A stretch of 36,273 nucleotides of DNA from contig JAKCDU010000036.1 of the NCBI GenBank assembly GCA_021838445.1, forward strand, positions 1 to 36,273, written 5' to 3'. Source of the stretch: Actinomycetes bacterium. GTDB lineage: Bacteria > Actinomycetota > Acidimicrobiia > Acidimicrobiales > Palsa-688. The translations under genes and the position numbers were made by a program. A model generated the notes under the pieces. It made no database searches. It had not been told where the DNA came from and saw nothing but the letters and a program-made list of their open reading frames with translations. Below are positions 7,653 to 14,773 of the stretch, piece after piece (the first letter of the stretch is position 1; each line of letters starts with the position of its first letter).

Positions 7653-8101
7653 AGCTTGCGGTGGTCCCAGGACACGGTCTTATCGACGTCGACGGTCACG
7701 AGTACCCGGTTGTGGAGCATGGCCTTCAGCCCGTCACGCTGGCTCTCGTCCCACGGCCCCACGTAGCGCTCCCACACCGATTTACCCAGCTCCCAGATGG
7801 AGTCGGCGTCGTCGATGACGCGGGCCTTGCCGACCAGTTCGACGCCGCGCAGCTGGTCGTAGCTCTCCCCCGCCTCGACCAGAACGGTGATGCGGGGATC
7901 GCGTTTGAAATTCTGGATCTTCTGCGACTTGGCCTTGGTCTCGAAGGTGACCGCCCCGTGGAGGAACCCGTACCACATAGCCACCGCATGGATGGACCCA
8001 TCGGGGTGCATCGAGCAGAGCGTGGCGGTGCGCTCCTCGTGGAGGAAGGCCTCGATCTCCTCGTCGGTCATCTTGATCTGGCTGCGGCGGTTGTCCCCCA
8101 T
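7649..8101 (-). CDS. Pyridoxamine-phosphate-oxidase-like split-barrel protein (FMN or F420 binding)
   Basis: A 150-residue single-domain split beta-barrel protein of the PNPOx/FDOR superfamily. The pattern is standard: TDEEIEAFLHEERTATLCSM, DGSIHAVAMWYGFLHGAVTFET, KSQKIQNFKRDPRITVLVE and LRGVELVGKARVIDD. In actinobacteria many such proteins are F420-dependent reductases or F420/biliverdin/haem-binding proteins, and others bind FMN. The sequence alone does not separate these. An F420-type flavoprotein gene lies 1.2 kb away on the other strand. The ATG at 8101 is kept, although an internal ATG 10 codons later would also give a complete domain. It forms an operon with the DUF2889-like gene. Confidence 0.85.
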   Translation of the reverse strand: MGDNRRSQIKMTDEEIEAFLHEERTATLCSMHPDGSIHAVAMWYGFLHGAVTFETKAKSQKIQNFKRDPRITVLVEAGESYDQLRGVELVGKARVIDDADSIWELGKSVWERYVGPWDESQRDGLKAMLHNRVLVTVDVDKTVSWDHRKL

Positions 8102-8184
8102 AGTGGGAGCAGCCTGCCACAGCCGGAGCCGGAGGCTCTAACCGGGAGCGGCGCTGACCGGCGAACCGGTACCGGGCGTGCTCG

Positions 8185-8283
8185 CTAGCGGCCGGCGCGA
8201 CGCTGCCAGCGGGTCGCCTTCAGCATCTTCTTGTGCTTCTTCTTCCTCATGCGCTTTCGGCGCTTCTTTATCAGCGAACCCAC
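8185..8283 (-). CDS. Small ribosomal protein bS22 (AURKAIP1/COX24-type), 32 residues
   Basis: A 32-residue, extremely basic protein reading VGSLIKKRRKRMRKKKH... and ending RWQRRAGR. Its order of GS-IKKRRKRM-KKKH-K-L-TR-QRR matches the AURKAIP1/COX24 domain peptide that forms bS22 of the mycobacterial 30S subunit. It is the expected length, about 32-33 residues. The GTG at 8283 is fixed by the conserved GS-IKKRRKRM N-terminus. No ribosome-binding site precedes it. Instead a TTGTCG/TAGTGT promoter ends nine bases upstream, so the mRNA is probably leaderless. It stands alone between ispE and the split-barrel gene (83-base gap). Automated gene callers with a length cutoff would miss it. Confidence 0.9.
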   Translation of the reverse strand: MGSLIKKRRKRMRKKKHKKMLKATRWQRRAGR

Positions 8284-8292
8284 GAAGAGGAG

Positions 8293-8322
8293 ACACTAGT
8301 CCGTTTGGTGATGCGGCGACAA
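8293..8322 (-). promoter_or_regulatory. Promoter of bS22 (-35 TTGTCG, 18 bp, -10 TAGTGT)
   Basis: On the minus strand TTGTCG (8317-8322) and TAGTGT (8293-8298) are separated by 18 bases, the best -35/-10 pair in the window. The -10 ends nine bases before the GTG, which predicts a leaderless transcript. Confidence 0.65.
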
Positions 8323-8359
8323 CCGCCACCCCCTCACCGCCGGCCGCCCCAGCCACTGT

Positions 8360-8385
8360 GCGCCGCGGCCTGCGCCCCGCGGCGC
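8360..8385 (-). terminator. GC-rich hairpin downstream of ispE
   Basis: GCGCCGCGG (8360-8368) and CCGCGGCGC (8377-8385) form a perfect nine-base stem with an eight-base loop, about 25 bases after the ispE stop. No U-run follows, so this is a possible actinobacterial-style terminator or an RNA-end stabiliser. Confidence 0.4.
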
Positions 8386-8409
8386 TCCCCGCCCACCGGC
8401 GGGCCGGCA

Positions 8410-9132
8410 TCAACGATCGACTGTCACGACGGTCAGTCCGGGACCCTCGTGGGCGCCGGGCACGAACCACGTGGCCCCGCTCCCGGCCATCTGCGGCACC
8501 TCCCCCGTCGCCTCACCCAGACGGTCCCGCCACCGGGCCAGTTCGGGGGCCACCACGAGTGCGGCCGGCTCGAGATCGTTGCCGTGTTCGCCGGCGGGTC
8601 CGCCCAGAGCGTCCCACGCCCGGTACACCTCGACCGTCGACACAGCCAATGGAGGTACCACCAGCGTGTAGGACCGCCCTCTGACCACCTCGAAGGGTAA
8701 GGGCTCGATCACCTCCCCGATCCCCGTCACTCTCGCCCGGCCTCCGGCGAGGCAGAACGGCACGTCGGCGCCGAGGGAGGCGGCCACCTCGGCGTCGTCG
8801 ACGCCCGCCCAGCGCAGAACCGCGGCGGCGTCGGCCGAGCCGCCGCCGAGGCCGCCTCCGGTCGGGATGCGCTTGTCGAGCACGACCGCCGCCTTGCGTC
8901 CGACCAGGCGCAGGGCCCGCTGTACCAGGTTCTCGTCGCCGGCGGGCACCTCGCGTCCGGCCCCCAGCCCGGTGACGGTGAAGCTGTCACCCTCACCCAA
9001 CTGCAATACATCGGCCAGGTCCACGGTGACCATCTCGGAGTCGATCAGGTGGTAACCATCGGCCCTGACTCCTGTGATCCGCAACGACAGAGTCAGCTTG
9101 GCCCGGGCCTGGACCACCACCGGGGCGCTCAC
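8410..9132 (-). CDS. ispE: 4-diphosphocytidyl-2-C-methyl-D-erythritol kinase
   Basis: A GHMP-superfamily kinase of the non-mevalonate isoprenoid pathway. It phosphorylates the 2-OH of CDP-methylerythritol. Visible motifs are AKLTLSLRITGVRADGYH at the N-terminus and the ATP loop PTGGGLGGGSADAAAVLRW. GADVPFCLAGG holds the catalytic Asp, and MAGSGATWF lies near the C-terminus. The first motif reads KLTL rather than the common KINL. At 240 residues it is shorter than the usual 280-320, mostly in the C-terminal half. GTG at 9132 overlaps the rsmA stop (GTGA), so it is probably translationally coupled. It is the last gene of the metG-tatD-rsmA-ispE set. The frame stays open far upstream inside rsmA, but that extension is not coding. 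Confidence 0.93.
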   Translation of the reverse strand: MSAPVVVQARAKLTLSLRITGVRADGYHLIDSEMVTVDLADVLQLGEGDSFTVTGLGAGREVPAGDENLVQRALRLVGRKAAVVLDKRIPTGGGLGGGSADAAAVLRWAGVDDAEVAASLGADVPFCLAGGRARVTGIGEVIEPLPFEVVRGRSYTLVVPPLAVSTVEVYRAWDALGGPAGEHGNDLEPAALVVAPELARWRDRLGEATGEVPQMAGSGATWFVPGAHEGPGLTVVTVDR

Positions 9133-9956
9133 TCGAAGCTCTTCGCGGCCAGACGCCCCCAGGCCTCCACGTCGAGCTCCTCGGCCCGGGCCTCGGGGGC
9201 GACGCCCGCCGCGGCGAAGCCCGCCGGGTCCATCATCGCGGCCAGTGATCGGCGCAGCATCTTGCGCCGGGTCGCGAACCCGGCCCGGACCAGCGCGAAC
9301 AGCCGGTCGGGGGCGACCTGGGCGGGGTCGACGGCGGGGACCGTCCGGCGGCGGATGTCCACGAGCACCGACTCCACCTTGGGCCTCGGCTGGAACACGC
9401 TCGCCGGCACCCGGCCCACCAGGCGGGCCTCGGACCAGTAGGCCACCTTCACCGATACCGCCCCGTAGGACCCGTCGCCGGGCCGGGCCACCAGACGTTC
9501 CCCCACCTCGCGCTGCACCATCACCAGCATGCGCTCCACGAGTGGAACGGAGTCGAGAACGTCGGCGATCAACGGGGTGGCGATGTTGTACGGGAGGTTG
9601 GCCACCAACACCCAACCGGGTCGCCCCTGCAGCAGTTCCGACCAATCCACCCGCATCGCGTCGGCGTGGACCACCATCACCTGCTCGAGGCCCGACAGGG
9701 TCTCGCCGAGCGGGGCGAGCAGATGGCGGTCGGCCTCCACCGCAGTTATCGAGGCACCGGTCTCGGCCAGGGCCAGGGTGAGCGAGCCGAGACCGGGGCC
9801 GACCTCCACCACCCGGTCCCCTGGTCCGACCCCGGCGAGCCGGGCGATCCGCCGGACGGTGTTGGGATCGGCCACGAAATTCTGGCCCAGGGCCCGGCTC
9901 GGGCGCAGACCGTGCCGGGCCAGGAGCTCGGCGATGTCGCTCTGCGACAGGGTCAT
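9129..9956 (-). CDS. rsmA: 16S rRNA dimethyladenosine transferase (KsgA)
   Basis: S-adenosylmethionine-dependent enzyme that dimethylates the two adjacent adenines in the 3'-terminal loop of 16S rRNA during 30S maturation. At 275 residues it has the normal length. Motifs are SRALGQNFVADPNTVRRIA, the SAM loop VVEVGPGLGSLTLALAE, the acidic end of strand two ITAVEADRHL, HADAM, and the catalytic NLPYNIATPL (NLPY motif). The C-terminal helical domain starts around FQPRPKVESVLV. The ATG at 9956 overlaps the tatD stop as ATGA. This sits in the classic actinobacterial metG-tatD-rsmA-ispE order. Confidence 0.96.
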   Translation of the reverse strand: MTLSQSDIAELLARHGLRPSRALGQNFVADPNTVRRIARLAGVGPGDRVVEVGPGLGSLTLALAETGASITAVEADRHLLAPLGETLSGLEQVMVVHADAMRVDWSELLQGRPGWVLVANLPYNIATPLIADVLDSVPLVERMLVMVQREVGERLVARPGDGSYGAVSVKVAYWSEARLVGRVPASVFQPRPKVESVLVDIRRRTVPAVDPAQVAPDRLFALVRAGFATRRKMLRRSLAAMMDPAGFAAAGVAPEARAEELDVEAWGRLAAKSFE

Positions 9957-10705
9957 TCGGGCAGGCCGAACACGGTCGAGGCGTTCTCCCATGTGGCCCG
10001 GGCCATCTCCTCGACGGGCCGACCCTTGACCTCCGCCACCGCTGCCCCGACCAGTGCCACCCAGGCCGGGCGGTTGGGTCGGCCCCGGTTGGGGACCGGA
10101 GCCAGGAATGGGGCGTCGGTCTCGACCAGGACCCGGTCGAGCGGGCACAGGCGGGCCGCGGACCGGATGTCGGCGGCGTTCTTGAACGTGATGATGCCGC
10201 TGAAGGACAGGTAGGCGCCAAGGTCGAGGGCCCGGCGGGCTTCGTCGGGGCCGCCGCTGAAGCAGTGGACGATCCACCTCGCGGGCAGCGGGCTCGACTC
10301 CAGAATGGAGAAGGTGTCGTCCCATGCGTCGCGGGTGTGGATGACCAGAGTCAGGTCCAACCGCCGGGCCAGGTCCATCTGGGCCCGGAACACCTCCTGT
10401 TGGACCGCCCGGGGCGAGTGCTCGTAGAAGTAGTCCAGACCGCACTCACCCACACCGACCACCCCTTCCGGGGCCGGGTCGAGGAGGGCGGCGACACCCT
10501 CCACGCCGTCGGTGGCGTCGTGGGGATGGAGGCCCACGGTGGCGTAGACGTGGTCGTGGCGGCGAGCCGCCTCGATAGTCGCGAGCGAGGTGTCGACGTC
10601 GGTCCCGATGGTGACCAGGCGGGTGACGCCGGCCGCCGCGGCCTCGACGACGGCGTCATCCCCCACTCCGTCGAAACCGAGATGGCAATGGCTGTCGGTC
10701 CACAT
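9953..10705 (-). CDS. tatD: TatD-family metal-dependent deoxyribonuclease
   Basis: A TIM-barrel metallohydrolase of 250 residues. Its metal ligands are visible: DSHCHL at residues 4-9, the Glu of GVGECGLDY, the His of VIHTRDA, the His of WIVHCFSGG and the Asp of ETDAPFLAP. The family has 3'-5' exonuclease activity and roles in DNA fragmentation and repair. The exact role here is inferred. The ATG at 10705 is two bases past the metG stop, so the two are certainly cotranscribed. The longer open frame upstream lies inside metG and was not used. Confidence 0.94.
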   Translation of the reverse strand: MWTDSHCHLGFDGVGDDAVVEAAAAGVTRLVTIGTDVDTSLATIEAARRHDHVYATVGLHPHDATDGVEGVAALLDPAPEGVVGVGECGLDYFYEHSPRAVQQEVFRAQMDLARRLDLTLVIHTRDAWDDTFSILESSPLPARWIVHCFSGGPDEARRALDLGAYLSFSGIITFKNAADIRSAARLCPLDRVLVETDAPFLAPVPNRGRPNRPAWVALVGAAVAEVKGRPVEEMARATWENASTVFGLPE

Positions 10706-10707
10706 GC

Positions 10708-12228
10708 TCAGCTCTGGAGGCGGGGGAATAGGGGGCTGCCGCGCTCCACCTTCCGTCCTCCCGGGTACCCTCCCCACGCCGCCGCGGCCGGCAGGTGCCG
10801 GTCGAGCACCGAACCGTCCATGCCGATGCGCCGCCATATCTCCTCGGCAGCCCGGGTGAGGGCCGGGCTGGCCAGCACCGCCACGATGCGCAGGATCTCC
10901 AGCGCGTCACCGAGGACCGCGTCCACCGCGGGCCCCGGTTCGGCCTTCCACGGCTCGGCCGCCTCGAGCGCCGCGTTGGCTTCGCGCACCAGCCGCCAGG
11001 TCACTTCCAGGGCCTCGCTCGGCGCGATCCGCTCCCAGGCGTCGGCGATCTGCTCGTAGGCGGACTCGACGACCGCTTTGAGGGCACTGTCGGGGTCGGG
11101 CGCCGGTCCGATGCCGGCGCATTTGCGCTCGACGACGGTGGACACCCGCGCCAGGAGATTGCCCAGGTTGTTGGCCAGGTCGGCGTTGTACCGGCTGACC
11201 ATGCCCTCGTAGGAGAACTCCCCGTCGGGACCGAACGCCTGGTCACGCAGGAAGTGGTAGCGGTAGCCGTCGACGCCGAAGGTGGGGACCAGGCCGGCCG
11301 GGGAGATCTGGTTGAAGGCCGTCTTGGACATCTTCTCGCCACCGACGAGCAGGTAGCCGTGCACGGCGATACGGGCGGGGGGGTCGATACCGGCGGCCAT
11401 GAGCAGCGCCGGCCAGTACACGCAGTGGAAACGCAGGATGTCCTTGCCGATCAGATGGTGCACCGAGGGCCACCACCCCTCGAACCGGTCGTCGTCGCAA
11501 CCGTAACCGATGGCCGTGGCGTAGTTGATCAAGGCGTCGTACCAGACGTAGAAGACGTGGTCGCCGTCCCAGGGGACCGGGACGCCCCACTGGATCGACG
11601 TACGCGAGATCGAGATGTCTCGCAGCCCGCCGCGGATCAGCCCGACGGCCTCGTTGCGCTTCGATTCAGGCGTGACCGCGCCCGGGTTGGCCTGGTACCA
11701 CCCGAGGAGCCGATCGGTGAACTCCGAGAGCTTGAAGAAGTAGTTCTCCTCCTCGAGCAGCTCCACCGGGCGGCGGTGGATGGGGCACCGGTTCCCGTCG
11801 AGCAGGTCGTCCTCGGTGTAGTACGCCTCGCAGGAAACGCAGTACAGGCCCTCGTAGGGGCGCAGCTCGATGTAGCCGGCGTCGTAGGCGGCCTGCATCA
11901 GCTTCTGGGTCGCCTCGTAGTGGCGGGGTTCGGTGGTCCTGATGAAATCGTCATTGGAGATGTCGAGCAGCTCCCAGGCCTCCCGGTAACGGGCACTGAA
12001 GCGGTCGGCGTGCTCGACGGGTGTGAGACCGTTGGCCTCGGCCGCCCGGGCCACCTTCAGACCGTGCTCATCGGTCCCGGTGAGGAAGAAGACCTCGTCG
12101 CCGAGCAGTCGGTGCCAGCGGGCGACAGCATCGGCGGTGACCGTCGTGTAGGCGTGACCGATGTGGGGCGCGTCGTTGACGTAGTAGATGGGGGTGGTGA
12201 CGTAGAAACGTTTGGCGGCAGAACCCAC
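10708..12228 (-). CDS. metG: Methionyl-tRNA synthetase (class I)
   Basis: Charges tRNA-Met. The catalytic domain has TTPIYYVNDAPHIGHAYT (HIGH signature), a CxxC...CPIH zinc-binding insert (YCVSCEAYYTEDDLLDG) and GGEKMSKTAFN (KMSKS-type loop). The helical anticodon-binding domain follows (FSYEGMVSRYNADLANNLGNLLARV). It has 506 residues and no C-terminal dimerisation/tRNA-binding domain, as in the short form. The GTG at 12228 is chosen because the conserved N-terminus (KRFYVTTPIYYVN) starts right after it. A TACCCT hexamer ends eight bases before it and no other start fits. It leads tatD, rsmA and ispE. Confidence 0.96.
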   Translation of the reverse strand: MGSAAKRFYVTTPIYYVNDAPHIGHAYTTVTADAVARWHRLLGDEVFFLTGTDEHGLKVARAAEANGLTPVEHADRFSARYREAWELLDISNDDFIRTTEPRHYEATQKLMQAAYDAGYIELRPYEGLYCVSCEAYYTEDDLLDGNRCPIHRRPVELLEEENYFFKLSEFTDRLLGWYQANPGAVTPESKRNEAVGLIRGGLRDISISRTSIQWGVPVPWDGDHVFYVWYDALINYATAIGYGCDDDRFEGWWPSVHHLIGKDILRFHCVYWPALLMAAGIDPPARIAVHGYLLVGGEKMSKTAFNQISPAGLVPTFGVDGYRYHFLRDQAFGPDGEFSYEGMVSRYNADLANNLGNLLARVSTVVERKCAGIGPAPDPDSALKAVVESAYEQIADAWERIAPSEALEVTWRLVREANAALEAAEPWKAEPGPAVDAVLGDALEILRIVAVLASPALTRAAEEIWRRIGMDGSVLDRHLPAAAAWGGYPGGRKVERGSPLFPRLQS

Positions 12229-12236
12229 GATCCCCG

Positions 12237-12242
12237 AGGGTA
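12237..12242 (-). promoter_or_regulatory. -10 element, probable leaderless promoter of metG
   Basis: TACCCT on the minus strand ends eight bases before the metG GTG. It gives metG a start site separate from rsmI, whose stop lies 41 bases upstream of metG. Confidence 0.5.
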
Positions 12243-12269
12243 GGCCACAGCCGGCCCGCAGCGACGCAG

Positions 12270-13121
12270 TCAAGCGTCGTTCTTCAGGGCGAGGGCGGCG
12301 GCGTAGACGACCCGCTTGGGCAGTCCGAGGGCCAGGGCGACGTCGGCGATGGCCTGGCGCCGATCGGCGCCGGCCCCGATCCGGGACCGGAGCGCTTCGT
12401 CCACGGCCTCGGGCTCGACGATGGCGTCGGCGACCGGCGGACGGCGATCGACGACGATCACGTGCTCGCCTCGCGGTTCCTCGCCCGACGCCACGAAGGT
12501 CGGCGTGGCCTCCCCCAGAGAGGCCCTCCAGACGGTCTCGTGGACCTTGGTGATCTCCTTCACCACGGCCACTCGACGGTCGGCCCCGCAGGCTCCGGCC
12601 AGGTCGGCCAGCGTTGCCGCCACCCGCCCCGGAGCCTCGTAGATGACCACGACCGCGGGCTCCCCAGCCACCGCGGCCAGCGCGTCGCGCCGCTCGCGTC
12701 CCCGTCTCGGCAGGAACCCCACGAAACGGAACTCCGAGGCCGGAAAGCCGCTGAGGGCCAGAGCGGCGCTCACCGCGCACGGTCCGGGCACCACCTCCAT
12801 GTCCAGTCCTGCGCAGTGGGCGGCGTCGACCACCAGGTGGCCGGGATCGGAGATCGTCGGCATCCCGGCGTCGCTGACCAGGGCCACCACCGACCCGTCG
12901 CGGACGAGCCCGACCACGGACTCCACCTGCTCGGCCTCGGTGTGGTGATCGAGGCGCACGAGGCGGGGGGCCGGGACACCGAGAGCGCTGAGCAAGCGAC
13001 GCGTCCGCCGGGTGTCCTCGCAGAGGATCACTGTGGCGTCGGTCAGGGCCCGCACCGCTCGGGGCGAGATGTCGTCGAGGTTGCCGATCGGGGTGCCGAC
13101 GACCACCAGGCGAGCGGTCAT
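12270..13121 (-). CDS. rsmI: 16S rRNA 2'-O-ribose C1402 methyltransferase
   Basis: Tetrapyrrole-methylase-fold enzyme that 2'-O-methylates C1402 of 16S rRNA using S-adenosylmethionine. The 283-residue length is normal. Motifs are VVVGTPIGNLDDISPRAVRAL, CEDTRRTRRLL, LVSDAGMPTISDPG, VVPGPCAVSAAL and FVGFLPR. It ends with the C-terminal domain LALGLPKRVVYAAAL. The ATG at 13121 overlaps the stop of the DUF192-like gene (ATGA), so coupling is likely. It belongs to the run that includes ychF and metG. Confidence 0.95.
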   Translation of the reverse strand: MTARLVVVGTPIGNLDDISPRAVRALTDATVILCEDTRRTRRLLSALGVPAPRLVRLDHHTEAEQVESVVGLVRDGSVVALVSDAGMPTISDPGHLVVDAAHCAGLDMEVVPGPCAVSAALALSGFPASEFRFVGFLPRRGRERRDALAAVAGEPAVVVIYEAPGRVAATLADLAGACGADRRVAVVKEITKVHETVWRASLGEATPTFVASGEEPRGEHVIVVDRRPPVADAIVEPEAVDEALRSRIGAGADRRQAIADVALALGLPKRVVYAAALALKNDA

Positions 13122-13447
13122 GTGTCCTTGATCTCCAGGCAGTCGCCGACATGGAGGTCCCAGCGCTCGAACGCCCCGGCGTGGGCCACGACCAGGACGC
13201 CCTTGAGCGAGACCCCGGCGATTCGGCGCCGGCGCAGCACCGTGATGCGGCGCACCGTCAGGCACTCGTCCCCGGACGGGGTCCTCGAGGGATGGCACCA
13301 GGCCATCTCCCGGGTGTCGTGACAGCCGAACGTGTGGACCAGGGAAGGGCCCCGCTTGACCATGGCACCGCGGATGGGTTGACCCCAGCCCGTGTCGCGC
13401 TCGTCCACCGCAGCCAGAACCTCGCCGTTGCGGAGGAGCCAGGACAC
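13118..13447 (-). CDS. Small DUF192-like protein
   Basis: A 109-residue protein that I judge, with moderate confidence, to be a divergent DUF192 member. Family-like parts are the early RGAMV segment, SLVHTFGCHDTREMAWC where the family has a VHTFGM-type core, and the closing VLVVAHAGAFERWDLHVGDCLEI, which fits the ending with a GD pair. Many DUF192 proteins are secreted or lipoproteins, but this one has no signal peptide. Function is unknown. The GTG at 13447 lies seven bases after the ychF stop, and the stop overlaps the rsmI start, so it is the middle gene of a tight unit. Confidence 0.65.
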   Translation of the reverse strand: MSWLLRNGEVLAAVDERDTGWGQPIRGAMVKRGPSLVHTFGCHDTREMAWCHPSRTPSGDECLTVRRITVLRRRRIAGVSLKGVLVVAHAGAFERWDLHVGDCLEIKDT

Positions 13448-13454
13448 CGACGGC

Positions 13455-14531
13455 TCAGACGTTGAACCGGATTTCGAGCACGTCTCCGTCCACCACCTCG
13501 TACTCCTTGCCTTCGACCCTCAGCTTCCCCGCCTCTTTGGCCTTGTTCCACGACCCGATGGACAGAAGCTCGTCCCAGTGGATGACCTCGGCCCGGATGA
13601 ATCCCCGCTGCAGGTCGGAATGGATGACCCCGGCGCACTCGGGGGCCCGGGCGCCGGCCCGGAACGTCCAGGCCCGGCTCTCCTTGTCCCCCGTGGTGAA
13701 GAAGGTCCGACGGCCGAGTAGGTGGTAGGCGGCGCGCGCCACGCGGGCCAGCGCGCCCTCCCCGAGGCCAAGACCTTCGAGCAGTTCGGCCCGCTCGTCG
13801 GCGTCCAGTTGGGCGGCCTCGGCCTCCAGGGCCACGCTCACCCCGAGCACATCGCCGTGGCCGCCCATCTCCTCGACGACCGGGGCGGTGACCGAGTCGG
13901 GCTCACCGACCTGGTCCTCCCCGAGGTTGACCACGGCCAGCACGGGCTTGTTGGTGAGCAGGAAGAAGCTGCGGAGGGTGACCTTCTCGTCGGAGCTGAG
14001 CGACGACCGGTAGATGGGGATGCCCTGGTCGAGCTCCGCCTTGGCCCGCTCCAAGGCGTCGACCTCCCCCTGGAGGGACTTGTCGGACTTGGCGGCCTTG
14101 CGGCGCTTGTCGATCTGGCTGTCCACCGTCGCTGCGTCGGACAGGACCAACTCGAGCTCCAGCACGCCCAGATCCTCGAGGGGGTCCGAGCCGCCCACCA
14201 CGTTGGGGTCCTCGAAGGCCCGCAGCACCAGGCACAGGGCGTCGGCCTCGCGGATACCGGCCAGGAAGCGGTTACCCAGACCCTCACCGGTGGACGCCCC
14301 GGCGGCCAGCCCGGCGATGTCGACGAACTCCACCGCGGCGGGCACCACCTTGCGGCTCTGCGACATGGCGGCGAGCCGGGCCAGCCGGTCGTCGGGCACC
14401 TGGGCCACTCCCTGGGTCGTCTCCGTCGTGGAGAACGGGTGGGCCGCGACGAGAGCCGAACCTCCCGTCAGTGCGTTGAAGAGGCTCGACTTTCCCGAGT
14501 TGGGTAGGCCTACGATGCCCAGACGTTCCAT
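13455..14531 (-). CDS. ychF: Ribosome-binding ATPase YchF (OLA1-type P-loop protein)
   Basis: A TRAFAC-class P-loop NTPase that binds ribosomes and prefers ATP. The 358 residues contain GLPNSGKSSLFNALTGG (G1), TTETTQGVAQVPDDRL (switch region), VDIAGLAAGASTGEGLGNRFL (G3) and NLGEDQVG in place of the G4 NKxD motif, consistent with altered nucleotide specificity. A coiled segment follows. The C-terminal TGS domain reads FRAGARAPECAGVIHSDLQRGFIRAEV. The TACCCT element ends seven bases upstream of the ATG at 14531. Confidence 0.96.
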   Translation of the reverse strand: MERLGIVGLPNSGKSSLFNALTGGSALVAAHPFSTTETTQGVAQVPDDRLARLAAMSQSRKVVPAAVEFVDIAGLAAGASTGEGLGNRFLAGIREADALCLVLRAFEDPNVVGGSDPLEDLGVLELELVLSDAATVDSQIDKRRKAAKSDKSLQGEVDALERAKAELDQGIPIYRSSLSSDEKVTLRSFFLLTNKPVLAVVNLGEDQVGEPDSVTAPVVEEMGGHGDVLGVSVALEAEAAQLDADERAELLEGLGLGEGALARVARAAYHLLGRRTFFTTGDKESRAWTFRAGARAPECAGVIHSDLQRGFIRAEVIHWDELLSIGSWNKAKEAGKLRVEGKEYEVVDGDVLEIRFNV

Positions 14532-14538
14532 CGGGGGC

Positions 14539-14544
14539 AGGGTA
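14539..14544 (-). promoter_or_regulatory. -10 element, probable leaderless promoter of ychF
   Basis: TACCCT on the minus strand ends seven bases before the ychF ATG, with no ribosome-binding site between. It probably drives the ychF, DUF192-like and rsmI run. Confidence 0.5.
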
Positions 14545-14631
14545 CCGCCCGCCGGCTGGTGCGCAGTAGGTGGCCGGTACCGACCGGGGGCCTCTCCGAG
14601 CCGGGACTGGCCGTGGCCGGTCGATGGCGCC

Positions 14632-14637
14632 TAGCCT
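14632..14637 (+). promoter_or_regulatory. -10 element, probable leaderless promoter of bL37
   Basis: TAGCCT ends eight bases before the ATG at 14646 with no Shine-Dalgarno sequence. It is identical in sequence and spacing to the elements before the F420 gene and murA. Confidence 0.6.
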
Positions 14638-14645
14638 GACCCGCT

Positions 14646-14729
14646 ATGTCCAAGCGCACCCACAAGGCCCGTTTGCGGGCTCGCCGCAAGAAAGCCAACC
14701 ACGGCCAGAAGCCCCGCAGGGGCCGTTAG
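14646..14729 (+). CDS. Small ribosomal protein bL37-like, 27 residues
   Basis: A 27-residue highly basic peptide starting MSKRTHKARLRARRKK and continuing ANHGQKPRRGR. The start (M-K-R followed by K/R-rich residues) and the ANHG-KP ending match the bL37 peptide found in the mycobacterial 50S subunit, which is about 24 residues long. It stands alone between ychF (divergent) and the PfkB kinase (convergent), with its own TAGCCT promoter and a strong palindrome just downstream. It is too short for most gene callers. Identity rests on the ANHG-KP signature and charge. An alternative is another short ribosome-associated peptide. Confidence 0.82.
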   Translation: MSKRTHKARLRARRKKANHGQKPRRGR

Positions 14730-14747
14730 GCACCTCGCCTGCCGGTC

Positions 14748-14765
14748 GGCGGGGCCGGCCCCGCC
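14748..14765. terminator. Palindromic hairpin between bL37 and the PfkB kinase
   Basis: GGCGGGGCCGGCCCCGCC is a perfect 18-base palindrome, able to fold as a seven-base stem with a CCGG loop. It sits 18 bases after the bL37 stop and eight bases after the convergent kinase stop, so it could end transcripts from both sides. There is no U tract. Confidence 0.5.
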
Positions 14766-14773
14766 GGGCCGGA

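Noticed and set aside
8410-10221. 603-codon open frame ending in ispE
   Set aside because: Only the last 240 codons are IspE. The rest is a wrong-frame reading of rsmA and tatD, both of which are complete in their own frames.
10795-12243. 482-codon open frame on the plus strand opposite metG
   Set aside because: Antisense shadow; Val/Gly/Asp-rich, no motif, and metG is clearly coding on the other strand.
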